DNA from: Durusdinium trenchii
Lineage: Eukaryota; Sar; Dinophyceae; Suessiales; Symbiodiniaceae
DNA: 64,000 bases
Assembly (NCBI GenBank): GCA_963970005.1
Contig: CAXAMN010000001.1
Coordinates: forward strand, 3,719,329 to 3,783,328
Reading direction: 5' to 3'
Both the position numbers and the translations under genes were made by a program. Of this stretch, positions 10,575 to 20,075 are shown piece after piece; position 1 is the stretch's first letter; every line of letters starts with the position of its first letter. The notes beneath the pieces were generated by a model. The model was not told where the DNA came from, made no database searches, and saw only the letters and a list, made by a program, of their open reading frames with translations.

Positions 10575-11894
10575 ATGGCCGGGGCATCAGCAGCCGCGGA
10601 AAGCGGCACCGAAGAGAGATCGGGACACACTTGGAGCATCCTCCCAACCTTTGATCCTTCGATCGATGATCCCAAGGAGTACTCCGACAAGATCCGTTTT
10701 CTGCATTCAATATGTCCACCAAAAGACAAACCCATGCTAGCGCCCAGACTCGCATTACTGATGAAGGGGACGGCATGGGCACAGGTCAAAAATCTCGATG
10801 GTTCGAAGTTGTCAGATCCTGAAGGTGGAGTTAAGCTGTTACTCAGTGCAGTATCTTCATGGGAGGAATCTGCTGAACTCCAAACCTACGAAAAGTTTGA
10901 ACGTGCTTTGTATCGAGTGGTGCAAAAGCCAGATGAGAGTGTGTTCTCCTACGTCAACAGGATGAACGTGGCCTTCAATGAGATTGCCAATGTCACGTTG
11001 CAGGAGGTACAGGCCTTCATCATGCTCCGTCAGAGTGTTTTGAATGGGGAAGACAAGAAACGGGTGTTATCCATGACCGGAGGTGAACTCAAGGCCAAGA
11101 AAGTCGAAGCTTCGATGCGACAACTGGCCCCGAAGATCCTGGTCGGCAACACCGGCAGTGAAGGTAAGAAGAAAGTCTACCCGGTGAACCTGATAGAAGA
11201 GGATGATGACATCAGTACTCCGACCTTCGTGACTGAGGAGGAATATGTGCCGGACGAGGAGACGGTGCTCCAGACACTCATTGAGAATGGTGACGAAGAT
11301 GCATTGATGGTCTCCGAGTTCGAGGACCAGCTGATCGAAGCGTGCCAGGACAATGCGGATCTGAGCATGTGTTTCTCTGCCTACACAGAAGCTCGTGGCA
11401 GGATTAGAGACAAAATTCGAGCACGAGGATTTTGGCCTCCCATCAAAGGGAAGGGCAAAAAGGGTGCGAAGAAAGGAACTTGGACTTCGAAAGGAGGTTT
11501 GAAGAAGAGACAGTCGTTGGCCGACAGGATTGCCAACTCACACTGTCGCTTGTGTGGTGCCCGCGGTCATTGGCGCCAAGAGTGCCCCAACAAGGGATCT
11601 TTGACAGGACCCAATGCTAGCGCTGCTGAGATCCATGTCTCGACCTTGGATGGTATGGATCCTGATTCCGAGAACCAGGAGATCTTTGAGAGGCTGCCCA
11701 TTTCTCTTGAGCAAGGACTGCCCAATTGGTGGCCGATGGTCAACTCCCGGGTGACGATTCAGGAAACTGAGAATGAGATGATTCAGAACATGACGCCTGG
11801 CGAGGACGTGCTCTCGGATGTGATGAACAGCCAGGCGGGAAGAAAGTCCTCCCTCCCAAAATTTTGGGGATTCGAAAAGAGAAACCCGTGTTAA
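10575..11894 (+). CDS. gag: Copia Gag polyprotein with CCHC zinc knuckle
   Basis: 439 codons from an ATG in good context to TAA. Residues ~30-180 form the alpha-helical capsid-like region of UBN2/Retrotran_gag type (Trp-rich, YEKFERALYRVVQKPDESV). An acidic linker (~200-280) follows. A basic Lys/Gly tract leads into a single CCHC knuckle (CRLCGARGHWRQEC) near residues 325-338, expected to bind the element RNA. The following protease lies in the +1 frame, with an open overlap at 11824-11894, so Gag-Pol needs a +1 shift or the frame has been lost. Confidence 0.9.
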   Translation: MAGASAAAESGTEERSGHTWSILPTFDPSIDDPKEYSDKIRFLHSICPPKDKPMLAPRLALLMKGTAWAQVKNLDGSKLSDPEGGVKLLLSAVSSWEESAELQTYEKFERALYRVVQKPDESVFSYVNRMNVAFNEIANVTLQEVQAFIMLRQSVLNGEDKKRVLSMTGGELKAKKVEASMRQLAPKILVGNTGSEGKKKVYPVNLIEEDDDISTPTFVTEEEYVPDEETVLQTLIENGDEDALMVSEFEDQLIEACQDNADLSMCFSAYTEARGRIRDKIRARGFWPPIKGKGKKGAKKGTWTSKGGLKKRQSLADRIANSHCRLCGARGHWRQECPNKGSLTGPNASAAEIHVSTLDGMDPDSENQEIFERLPISLEQGLPNWWPMVNSRVTIQETENEMIQNMTPGEDVLSDVMNSQAGRKSSLPKFWGFEKRNPC

Positions 11895-12102
11895 TGAAGA
11901 ATTCATTTATGCTGCTCTCACCTTAGACCAAGTGAAACAGAAACTCTCGCGGGGTTTGAGAGGTCATGTGTTTGAGAAACGCCTCAGGTGTGACTCCCCT
12001 TTTGAGCCGGTGTTTTTTGTTGATCACGGATGTGTAGCCATTTTGGATACAGGAGCGAGTAAATCCGTGATTGGAAAAAAGAGGTTTGCCGGACGAGTTT
12101 AG
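11824..12102 (+). CDS. Copia aspartic protease, N-terminal part (frame +1)
   Basis: Open after the TGA at 11821 in the frame +1 to gag, ending with TAG at 12100. It holds the catalytic signature LDTGASKSVIG (retropepsin DTG/DSG motif) preceded by the usual hydrophobic strand (PVFFVDHGCVAI). About ten residues after the motif, homology moves to the next frame at the A-run 12075-12080, where a second +1 change is needed. The product would process Gag-Pol in virus-like particles. Confidence 0.8.
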
Positions 12103-13213
12103 GAAGAAGATCTTTTGGCAGAAGTCAGAGACAGTGTTTCGTTTTGGAAACAATGGAACATTGTCAAGTTTAGGTGCTGTGTTCTTGCCGTTCCGACGTC
12201 AGTGGTTGAAGATTGAAGTTGTTGATGGAACGACCCCCTTCCTGCTATCGAACGCATTCCTGAAAGCTGTGACAGCAGATATCTGCACATCGAAGCGTTT
12301 GTTGAGCATGTTTCAAGGAAAGGTAAGTGTTCCGTTGGAGGTGAGTGATAAGGGTTTGTTTCTTGTTGATTTGACAAAGATTTTGAAACATGCACAGAAG
12401 AATCTTTTGCACGGAGATACGTGGGAGGTCGTCACGAACTTGACTGATGAAGGAACTGTAACTAGAGAAGAAAGGACACAAGAGAAACCACTTGACACTT
12501 GCACGGCACCGGCAGCAACCCAACCATCGAGCACAGTCGAATCGACATCTCGCAGCCCAACATCTCATGGTGCCCAAGAAGGTGAACCCAGCCTATGTGG
12601 CCACATCCAGTGTGGACATGCCTCTTCCGTTTCCGGAAGACCACACGTTGAGCATGTTGCCAGATCACGACGAGACCAACATCGTGAAACCACCGGGCAT
12701 TCAGACCCTCAGGCAATGGGGGAAGAGATCCTGGCAGGAGGCAAGCGTGTGGGAAAGACCTTTGCCGAAGCTCGGGCCCTCGACGCGAGCTATGCTCACT
12801 TCATGGTGAAGAAGGGAGACTGCACCTCGGCCTGGGCGAAGAGCTTCCACAATTACCTGAAGGCAATGGAACAAGTGTCAAGCCGCCCTCAGGCAGATCA
12901 GAGGCCCATCATGACAGCATCAGCGGCCGCGATGGTGAAGAAGAATTGGGCCAAGAATGGAGCAATCGCAACAGACTGGGATGTGGTGGACGAATTGAAG
13001 AGTCAGCAGAGCGCGGAAGTTCCCAAGGGAATCACGTCTGTGGCAAGTTGGTCGAAGGCAAAGAGGGGACCTCCAGCCAGCGGCGATCCGTGGGCCATGC
13101 AGACCGAGATGAGCTACGAGGCCAGTCTGAGGGTGGAGCAACTTCAGACTCAGATTGCAATCTTGCAAGACGAGATGTCCCGACTCCTGCCCTCAGCCGA
13201 GGAAGATGCCTAA
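12071..13213 (+). CDS. Copia protease C-terminal part and linker region
   Basis: Continues protease homology in the next frame. Hydrophobic strands ending in FLLSNAFLKAV are typical of the second half of a retropepsin with its ILG-like segment. A poorly conserved hydrophilic linker follows, then a helical basic segment (GKRVGKTFAEARALDASYA) and a heptad-like C-terminus before TAA at 13211-13213. No ATG starts the frame (it opens at TTG), so this is polyprotein sequence detached by a frameshift. Confidence 0.7.
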   Translation: MEKRGLPDEFRKKIFWQKSETVFRFGNNGTLSSLGAVFLPFRRQWLKIEVVDGTTPFLLSNAFLKAVTADICTSKRLLSMFQGKVSVPLEVSDKGLFLVDLTKILKHAQKNLLHGDTWEVVTNLTDEGTVTREERTQEKPLDTCTAPAATQPSSTVESTSRSPTSHGAQEGEPSLCGHIQCGHASSVSGRPHVEHVARSRRDQHRETTGHSDPQAMGEEILAGGKRVGKTFAEARALDASYAHFMVKKGDCTSAWAKSFHNYLKAMEQVSSRPQADQRPIMTASAAAMVKKNWAKNGAIATDWDVVDELKSQQSAEVPKGITSVASWSKAKRGPPASGDPWAMQTEMSYEASLRVEQLQTQIAILQDEMSRLLPSAEEDA

Positions 13214-14125
13214 CCAAACCAATAGAGAAGTCGAGTTATGACAGCCAGGAAACCATGACAGCTCAGACCCAAGCCAGCGCAGACACTTCTATGAAACACT
13301 TCTTTGAACAGGAGTTAGCTAACCTGGTTCTGAAGATTGAGCACCAACTGGAAGAACTGGCGCAACACTCGGCTGACATACCGATACGACAACATGCACC
13401 ACGACTTACCAATTCGAAGAGACTGGACATCCTGGAAGTGTTTTGTTTTCCGGACTCACAGATCACAAACATAGCCACAAAGATGGGCCTGACAGCCCAA
13501 CGGTTTACACTTCAGGATGGTGATCTCCAGACACCAGAGGGACAGGCAGCCCTTTGGAAGATCATTGAAGAACGACGACCCAGACACATCTGGGCTTCAC
13601 CAGATTGCAAATAGTGGGGAAACTTTGCACGAAGGAACATGGGAAGAAGCAAACAACTGAGAAAGACAATTCTGGAAGGAAGAAACCGGGAAAGAACCAA
13701 CCTGAGCCTATGTGAGGAACTCTACTTGTATCAGATGCAATGTGGGGGTCATTTTCATTTGGAACAACCTGTAGGCTCGGAAATGCTCGCTCGTACAACC
13801 GGAGTTGGAACAGGTTTGATTGGGAACCCTGACAACCATTTTTGAAATGTGTGAGGTAGGACGACTCAACTGGAAAGGAGAATCGTTGAGAAAGAGGACA
13901 ACGATTCTGACGACCTCCCAACAAATGCATGAAAAATTGGACAGCAGGTATTGTAGCAAAGACCATGAACATAGACAGATTGCAGGTCAGGTGAAGTCTG
14001 ATGGCATCTGGATGCCTCTATCAAGCTTTGCTGCAAAATACACTGCAGGCTTCGCTAGAAATATCCTCGGCGTTGTACAGAACCATCCCGAAGTCATGAC
14101 GGTATGGACGTGGATCCCGTGTTGA
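13214..14125 (+). pseudogene. Methyltransferase-like domain of copia pol, broken by a stop and a frameshift
   Basis: One frame reads to 13614 and, past an in-frame TAG (13612-13614), on to 13845; the domain then continues in the next frame to 14125. Features of a SAM-dependent Rossmann fold are visible: a motif-I-like strand (LDILEVFCFPDSQIT, about 13418-13465), an acidic end to the next strand, and a motif-IV-like IWASPDC then WGNFARRN, which resembles the Pro-Cys loop of C5 methyltransferases. After the shift, an RKRTTILTTSQQM/LDSRYC block follows. The TAG falls directly after the PDC motif. Assignment to a methyltransferase fold is inference. Confidence 0.55.
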
Positions 14126-14751
14126 TAGGTGAAGTGTTAAAAAGACGTCGACTTTTTGCAAAACAAGCTCAGTCTTCAGAAGATCAACCTTCCCAAGAAG
14201 AGGAATTGAAACGAAAGGAAAACCGTCGACACAGATTGCAGATGTTGTTTGAAGAAATTGAGAAGTTGGCACCCCGAGTAGGTTCAGTGGTTCTTCAACC
14301 AGAGTCAGCCGTGTTCCAACAAGCCAAAGAATTTTGTGAGTTTCGTTTGATTCATGCGGAAATCTGCAGGGGTACAGAGAGATTTCGGGTACCCAAGACT
14401 TCAACACCAGTGGAAAACCTTGATTTTCGGAAAGCCTATTCAGTGTGTAGGAAGTCAGGGGAAATAAAACAGGTTGGTGATGTGGAAGAATGGAAGAAGT
14501 TGTCTCAACGCCAAGAGATCAGGAAGGGGATCCCGGCAAAATTGACGTTTACATTGTTTGGAAATAGACCTGAGGACCCATTGGACAGACAATCTGCAGA
14601 TGACTCGGAGACGTCGAAACTCGTAGGTCGTAAACGACAGAGCATGCATGAAGAAAGCGGACTAAACAAACGTAAGTGTGAAACACATGGTAGTGAACAA
14701 CAGGGACGGAGTGACCACCCCCGAAACTGGACCGGGAACCCTAGGGGATGA
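14104..14751 (+). CDS. Copia pol segment upstream of integrase
   Basis: A 215-codon frame bridging the MTase-like region and the integrase. It is highly charged (Lys/Glu/Arg) and probably helical; no catalytic motif is seen. It overlaps the integrase frame at 14678-14751, where pol must move to the next frame. The first in-frame ATG (14104) is just downstream of the point where the previous frame ends. It is most likely polyprotein linker, not an independent gene. Confidence 0.55.
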   Translation: MDVDPVLIGEVLKRRRLFAKQAQSSEDQPSQEEELKRKENRRHRLQMLFEEIEKLAPRVGSVVLQPESAVFQQAKEFCEFRLIHAEICRGTERFRVPKTSTPVENLDFRKAYSVCRKSGEIKQVGDVEEWKKLSQRQEIRKGIPAKLTFTLFGNRPEDPLDRQSADDSETSKLVGRKRQSMHEESGLNKRKCETHGSEQQGRSDHPRNWTGNPRG

Positions 14752-17491
14752 TGAAGAGGAAGAGTTCATTGAAGGAAAACCTCCCCGAAACTTAGCACGA
14801 CATGGACCAGGGTTTTTGAGTTTCGGGAAAGATCAACAGAAGTGGTTACGACGAGTGCACCATCGTCTTGGACACCCGGACGCTGAGACACTACTTAGAT
14901 ACCTTCGATCGACCGAAGCCGAGCCTGCTGTGTTGGACGGAGCTAGAGATTATCAATGCGACGCGTGTCTCGAAGCCAGGAAAGGTTTCGACTTACCACA
15001 AGCAGGGGCCATCCATGAAGATATCGGGTTTAACCATACGTTGGGAATTGACGGAGTGACTTGGACCAATTCAAACGGAAGCAACTTTGAGTTTACCCAT
15101 GTCATAGATGAAGGTACTTTGTTCCATGTAGCAAGCCCATTTGGAAGTGACTCAACATCACAATGGACATTTTTGGAGGAATATTGGTTCTCGTGGGCTG
15201 GATACCCAAAAGTGTTGTATGTGGATCCTGCTAGGGGTTATCTGAGTGAACAATGGATGGACAGGACGCAGGAAGTTGGGATTTCATTGGTGGTGTCCGC
15301 GCGAGACTCACATTGGCAACTTGGGAGAGTAGAGGCTCATGGTGGAGTTTTGAAAGGAATGCTCTCAAGAATGGATGCCGAGAACCCCATCAACGATGCT
15401 GAAACTTTTAGGAAGGCATTGAATCAGGCATGTTTGGCAAAGAATACGTTGATGAGAAAGTCGGGTTATTCTCCAGAACAGGCTGTTTTGAGAAGGTCCT
15501 CACGTTTGCCAGGTTCGGTTTTGTCGGATGATGATTCTATCACACATGCTAAGGTGTTAGATGAAGGGCAAAACGTGTTCAAAGAAACCCTAGACATGAG
15601 AGAACCCGCCCGAAAAGCATTTATGCATATGGATAATTCCAACAGTCTTCGTAGGGTGATGCTTCGCCGCAGTTGTCCGGTTCGATCGGATTTCGAGGTT
15701 GGTGACCTAGTGTTTTACTGGAAACGAAAAGGAGGGAATATGCGTCGGGAAAGGGGACAATGGTTTGGTCCTGCTAGGGTGGTACTGGTTGAAGGACACG
15801 CACACCGCCTCGTTCGAGCAAGTCCTCAGCAGCTTCGTGCTGCATCAATGCGTGAATGGAAGGGAATCAAAGACAAAGAAGAGTTCAAAATTCCCCCAAA
15901 AGAGTGGACAAGAAGGATTGGTCACCAAGATTTTTTTGATTTGGATCCTGATGACCTTCTTGACATGGACACCCCGGAATACACACCCAGTGAACACCCC
16001 GGAGAGGCTGATGCTTCAGAGGAACAGATTGTTCCAGAACCGGAGGAAGGAGTAGCTGCTCCGACTCGAAGGGGATCAATGGATGAGGGTGAAAATGTAC
16101 CAATGGACGGTGTAGAGGTTCCCATACCCGATGAACCAGATGATGAACTTTTTGGGGATACCGTGTTTTCCCAACAACACTTCTGCCAAGAGTACATGTG
16201 GGAAATGGACATCACTCCCGCGTTTTGTGTTGAACCAGAGCTTTTTGAAACGCCCGACGATTACATCCTAGCCGCAGTGAATGAACGTAAGAAGAAGACA
16301 GAGATCAAGTTAAAAGAACTGTCACAGGATGATCAAAAGCGTTTCGCTGTGGCTAAGCACAAGGAATTGCGGGCATGGCTCCAGCGCAAGACAATTCGGA
16401 AGGTCTCCCATGGGAAAACGGCCGAGCACGCAATTATGCGGTGCAGGTGGTTGTATGTGTGGAAAACACCCTCAGGGGATGAGCCACCGGAAGATCTATC
16501 AACAGAAGGAAAGAAAGCAAAGGCCCGGTTGATAGTGATAGGTTGGGAAGACCCTGAGTTGGATAGTGTTGTGAATGATGCCCCTACCCTCACAAAGGAT
16601 GGTCGAATGGTGGTCCTTCAGGGGGTGGCAAGCCACAAATGGCCGTTGATTTCGTTTGATGTTTCAACTGCTTTTTTGCATGGAAAAGGTGATGGACGTC
16701 CTTTGGGACTCGTCCCTGTTCCAGAAATGCGCGATGCCCTGGGAATGAGTGAAACAGATCAGGTGCAACTGGATGGTGGTGCCTACGGCCGCATCGATGC
16801 ACCTTATTTATGGTTCTGTGAGTTTAGAGATGAGCTCCTGTCACAAGGATGTCGGCAATCGCCACTGGATCCTTGTGTGTTCACCTACCATTCCAAAGAT
16901 GGCTTTGAGGGCTGTCTGGGCATCCACGTGGATGATGGGATAGGTGGTGGAAGTGAAAAGTTTATGAAGATGCTGGCGAGAGTGGAAGCTCGTTTCAAAT
17001 TTGGAGCCGTTGACAAAGGTGAGGTCACCTACACCGGAATCAGATTTCGCCAATGGGATGATTCTTCCATTGAGTACGACCAGGTTGAGTACATTGAAAA
17101 GATTGCACCTATTGTACTAGGTAGGGGTAGGAAGGATGACCCGAAAGCTTTGGTGACTGAAGATGAACGAACATCCTTTAGAAGTCTGATTGGTGCACTC
17201 CAGTATGCTGCAGTTCACAGCCGACCGGAATTGCAGAGTGAGGTCACTAGGGCGAAAGTGAAACATCTTGTCTTAGGGAACAGAGTGCTAGCAGAGGCTA
17301 AGCAGAACCGCGTGTCATTGATGGTTTTACCCATTGCACCTAAGCAAGTGACCTATTGTGCCTTTTCGGATGCTTCGTTCTCATGTACAAAACACACCAC
17401 AGCACAGCAAGGGACCATTATCTTTGCAACTACCCCAGAACTGTTGGATAACCACTGGGGCAGTGGTTGCCCCAGTGGCTTGGTACAGTAA
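14678..17491 (+). CDS. pol: Copia integrase and reverse transcriptase
   Basis: 937 codons. An HHCC zinc domain (HRLGHP...CDACLEARK, about 14855-14975) precedes the DDE integrase core: Asp in GIDGVTW (about 15050), Asp in YVDPARGY (about 15218) and Glu in GRVEAHGG (about 15327). The copia-type reverse transcriptase begins near 16400 with an RLIVIGWEDPE strand, then ISFDVSTAFLHG (first catalytic Asp) and IHVDDGIG (HVDD box, about 16920-16945). Integrase before RT is diagnostic of Ty1/copia. The frame ends inside RNase H, at a CCCCAGTGG/GGGGCAGTGG-rich spot (17455-17485) where the next frame takes over. Confidence 0.92.
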   Translation: MKHMVVNNRDGVTTPETGPGTLGDDEEEEFIEGKPPRNLARHGPGFLSFGKDQQKWLRRVHHRLGHPDAETLLRYLRSTEAEPAVLDGARDYQCDACLEARKGFDLPQAGAIHEDIGFNHTLGIDGVTWTNSNGSNFEFTHVIDEGTLFHVASPFGSDSTSQWTFLEEYWFSWAGYPKVLYVDPARGYLSEQWMDRTQEVGISLVVSARDSHWQLGRVEAHGGVLKGMLSRMDAENPINDAETFRKALNQACLAKNTLMRKSGYSPEQAVLRRSSRLPGSVLSDDDSITHAKVLDEGQNVFKETLDMREPARKAFMHMDNSNSLRRVMLRRSCPVRSDFEVGDLVFYWKRKGGNMRRERGQWFGPARVVLVEGHAHRLVRASPQQLRAASMREWKGIKDKEEFKIPPKEWTRRIGHQDFFDLDPDDLLDMDTPEYTPSEHPGEADASEEQIVPEPEEGVAAPTRRGSMDEGENVPMDGVEVPIPDEPDDELFGDTVFSQQHFCQEYMWEMDITPAFCVEPELFETPDDYILAAVNERKKKTEIKLKELSQDDQKRFAVAKHKELRAWLQRKTIRKVSHGKTAEHAIMRCRWLYVWKTPSGDEPPEDLSTEGKKAKARLIVIGWEDPELDSVVNDAPTLTKDGRMVVLQGVASHKWPLISFDVSTAFLHGKGDGRPLGLVPVPEMRDALGMSETDQVQLDGGAYGRIDAPYLWFCEFRDELLSQGCRQSPLDPCVFTYHSKDGFEGCLGIHVDDGIGGGSEKFMKMLARVEARFKFGAVDKGEVTYTGIRFRQWDDSSIEYDQVEYIEKIAPIVLGRGRKDDPKALVTEDERTSFRSLIGALQYAAVHSRPELQSEVTRAKVKHLVLGNRVLAEAKQNRVSLMVLPIAPKQVTYCAFSDASFSCTKHTTAQQGTIIFATTPELLDNHWGSGCPSGLVQ

Positions 17492-18269
17492 TAAAATTCC
17501 AAGGGTGGTGCATAGTACATTGAGCAACTCAGCCGATCGATTGATGTGGATTCGTGTGTTATGGAAAACATTGATTGATCCCGAATGCGACTGGAGAAAT
17601 CCGGAGAAGTTGCTATCTGAAGGAAATTTGGGCGGTTTGGTGACGGATTGCAAATCTGCATATGATCTTTTGACTCGTGCCGCCATTCCCCAGTGCACCG
17701 AACACCGAACCACGATCGAGTGTTTGCTGATAAGAGAACGACTGCGAAACAACGCAGTGGTTCGATGGATAAATTCCCAGGCGATGCTCGCAGATTGTCT
17801 AACCAAGACCATGGACAGCAGTGTGTTACGTGAATGTCTACGAACTGGCCGATATGCTCTTAGGGATGAGGAATTTTTGTTGAAAGAAAGACTGTCTGCT
17901 CGAGAACGACTTAAGTGGATGAAACAACACCGACAGGAGAAAGACAACAAAGGCTTCGAAGATGCCATGTTGGTGAAACAGTCCGGCAATGTACAGCATG
18001 ATTGCGATTTTTGGAGAAGGGGGCCGGAAGGAGAGGTGATCCGAGTGCATGTTGTCCCAAGATATCAGCTATATACACCAGTGGGGTCAGAGGATTGTCC
18101 TGTAGATCTTAGGAAGCTTGAGATGTACCGGGAGACTTTTCTGAAGGGGCAAGGTGTTGAAAGAGACTATTGGACAGGGACAACAGCACATAAGAGGAAA
18201 CCTTTTCCTTGGTGTGGTGAGACAGTTTGTCGAATAAAAAGAGAATTTGACGAGTGTAAAACTCGCTAG
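17358..18269 (+). CDS. Copia RNase H and C-terminal tail
   Basis: Continues from about 17440 in the third frame. The copia RNase H pattern is present: SDASF lies in the preceding frame, then VAWYSNKIPRVVHST, LVTDCKSAYDLL (catalytic Asp) and VRWINSQAMLADCLTK, whose Asp completes the active site. A charged tail of about 130 residues continues to TAG at 18267-18269, running into the 3' LTR. RNase H would remove template RNA during reverse transcription. Confidence 0.85.
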   Translation: MPFRMLRSHVQNTPQHSKGPLSLQLPQNCWITTGAVVAPVAWYSNKIPRVVHSTLSNSADRLMWIRVLWKTLIDPECDWRNPEKLLSEGNLGGLVTDCKSAYDLLTRAAIPQCTEHRTTIECLLIRERLRNNAVVRWINSQAMLADCLTKTMDSSVLRECLRTGRYALRDEEFLLKERLSARERLKWMKQHRQEKDNKGFEDAMLVKQSGNVQHDCDFWRRGPEGEVIRVHVVPRYQLYTPVGSEDCPVDLRKLEMYRETFLKGQGVERDYWTGTTAHKRKPFPWCGETVCRIKREFDECKTR

Positions 18270-18416
18270 TTTGGATGCTGTCTCACACCTCCCGCTCGGT
18301 TCGCATGGTTCGAACGTCCAAAGGGCCGGAGGGAGGCAACTAGCATTTGGAAAAGGCGAGGCGGCCTTTGGTTAGTAGGAACAGGGTTTCCTAAGATCCT
18401 AGGGTAGAGATCAACA
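18255..18416 (+). repeat. 3' LTR of copia element
   Basis: 162 bp, TG...CA, two differences from the 5' LTR (a G/C change in CACACNTCCC and another in AAAGGGNGGGAG). The pol frame overlaps its first 15 bases. A purine-rich AAAAAGAGAA lies just upstream as a possible polypurine tract. Confidence 0.95.
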
Positions 18417-18483
18417 ATATATATATATACATATCATATCTATTGAAAGCACCATCTGACTGGTTCAACCCTCGGGAGCTCCG

Positions 18484-18608
18484 AGAATCTCCAATGTCCA
18501 AGTCCGCGAGGTGCTGCGGGAGTCGCTGGAGCTGTCCGTGGCTGGGACGCTGATCTGCCAGGGCGACCTGGCGAGAGAGGTGGATCCCGAGGAGTCTCTT
18601 GGCTTCAA
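18484..18608 (+). CDS. Putative exon, unknown protein
   Basis: A short stretch with very strong coding bias: AGA ATC TCC AAT GTC, continuing through GTGCTGCGGGAGTCGCTGG. It encodes a helical segment and an acidic end (QVREVLRESLELSVAG, DLAREVDPEESLGF). The frame stays open to 19128, but coding-like use stops near 18608, where a donor is likely. The family is unknown. Confidence 0.4.
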
Positions 18609-18938
18609 CTCAGGTCCGAGCGCGGCGAAGCCAGGCCAATGCCGCCCATTCGGTGAAGGGACGAGGTGGAGGGATGTGGGAGGCAAGATTGGAAGGACCA
18701 ATGAGCAGGGATTGGTGGAGAAAGGGTTGAGGAGGGGGCCACATGTCTCCTTGATTACTTTTTGCTTTGTGAGAGCTTCCTTTTGCAGAAGGTTTCGTGA
18801 AGACACTTCGCTACACGAGGTCGTTGAGAAACCTGCCCAAGATGGACTCCAAATGAATGAACTCCATACGTTTACCGGACTTTTCCTGAATGGCTCCCAA
18901 TCCACAAGCCGTGGGACAGAGCTGCCCTGCCACGCCAC

Positions 18939-19184
18939 GTGTGCGCGCCCCGCCACGCGTCCAGCCCTGCCACGGTTCGGCCACGATCCAAACTCCGTGA
19001 TGTATCCAAGGTGGGCCAGCTGGACCAGCTCCCATCACTCCCATCACTCCCATCACTCCCATCACCCAGCTTTGAACGGCCTCAACGAGGGCCCCAACCT
19101 CCAGAGACGACCGGAGAGTCGACCTTGAGGTCCGGACGGGCTACCCGGTGCCGGTGCCGACGGTGCCGGAAACGGGTGCTGTAA
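18939..19184 (+). CDS. Putative 3' exon with Pro-Ser-Leu repeats and CRCRRC tail
   Basis: Open with strong GC3 from about 18939 (GTG, not a confirmed start) to TAA at 19182-19184. It contains four LPS repeats encoded by a CCCATCACT 9-mer tandem repeat (19033-19066) and ends with a Cys/Arg cluster, RCRCRRCRKRVL. The competing frame reads the same repeat as HHS. This frame is preferred for its codon use downstream of the repeat. It may belong to the same gene as the 18484 exon. Confidence 0.4.
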   Translation: MCAPRHASSPATVRPRSKLRDVSKVGQLDQLPSLPSLPSLPSPSFERPQRGPQPPETTGESTLRSGRATRCRCRRCRKRVL

Positions 19185-19303
19185 GACCGGACCATCCCGG
19201 GACCCCTTTTTTCGCGCACCGCATTGTAAGAAGCGCTGGTCAAGCCTTCACCTTATTCAAAAAACAGGTGGTTTTTGGGACCCCTCTTTTTTGAAGCAGG
19301 TGA

Positions 19304-19513
19304 TTTTCTGGGCACCTCTGGTCACCACCTCTTGGAGGGTCTGGTGCCCTGGACCTGGGCAACGCGCACCGCCCTACCCGCAGAGTGACCGATCAGCTTG
19401 ATGGGCCTCTGCCACACCGCTGGCCGGGTGTGGGGCGCATGGTGAGGAGCCGGCCCTGGTGGACCCCTTTCGCGGCTGTCTACTGGTGGTTACACTATGT
19501 ATTGGGAGATTGA
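19304..19513 (+). CDS. Putative exon, unknown protein
   Basis: Open from after TGA 19301-19303 to TGA at 19511-19513. It has a strongly coding-like, Arg/Trp-rich composition (DGPLPHRWPGVGRMV, WWTPFAAVYWWLHYV). The last 17 residues could form a hydrophobic segment. It lies between two short GGGACCCC/TTTTTT direct repeats (about 19199 and 19278) that also punctuate the upstream spacer. Confidence 0.35.
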   Translation, partial: FSGHLWSPPLGGSGALDLGNAHRPTRRVTDQLDGPLPHRWPGVGRMVRSRPWWTPFAAVYWWLHYVLGD

Positions 19514-20075
19514 GGCCAACCCACCACTTGGTGGATGACAATGAGACGATGCGCTAATGTGCTCATTGGTCTCCCAATCTGGGGGTCTCCGCCATGCTAG
19601 AAGGGGAGGCCTACCAAGAATTGAATGCAACCAGTGCGACCCTTCATGAGCTCAAAACTATCAGAACCATTTGTTCGGAGTGTCCTGGCTGGACCACCTA
19701 GCATGACTGGATCTCCATGTCTACTTGACGGAGACTTTTTAAGTCACCGTTTCAAGCTGGAATGAATGGGTCATTGGTGGAAAGACTGGTTGCGCCTGAT
19801 AGGCCAGAGGCGCCACTCTTCAATCTGCAAACATGACCGCCGGGTGAAAGTACACCTGTTCGACAGCCTCATGTTCCCATCCTTCTTGGATGATATGGCT
19901 GGACGGACTCCGAACGAGACGCTCAACATAACACCTTGTGAGAGTGCTTTCGGAGAGTGACCTTTTTAATGGTTTGCTTGTTTGCTGTCTTGTTTTGAAC
20001 ATGGCTGCTACATTGAAACCATTTGAAACATGAGTCACAGGTCTTGAATGTTTCAATTGTGTTCTTTCTAACGTC

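Larger units (their letters stand above)
10280..18416 (+). mobile_element. Ty1/copia LTR retrotransposon with methyltransferase-like insert
   Basis: A complete 8.1-kb element: 5' LTR, tRNA-type primer site, gag with zinc knuckle, aspartic protease, an MTase-like domain, integrase before reverse transcriptase (the copia order), RNase H and 3' LTR. The LTRs start TG, end CA, are 162 bp each and differ at two positions, so insertion is recent. ATATAT abuts both outer ends, consistent with a target duplication inside a TA microsatellite, though its exact length is ambiguous. Coding frames change at least five times and there is one internal TAG, so this copy is probably defective unless sequence errors or recoding explain the breaks. 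Confidence 0.95.

Noticed and set aside
12034-12046. 13-base exact match to the dinoflagellate spliced leader (GTAGCCATTTTGG)
   Set aside because: It encodes part of the conserved protease strand before DTGAS in the copia element, and the flanking leader bases do not match, so it is coincidental and not a relict spliced leader.
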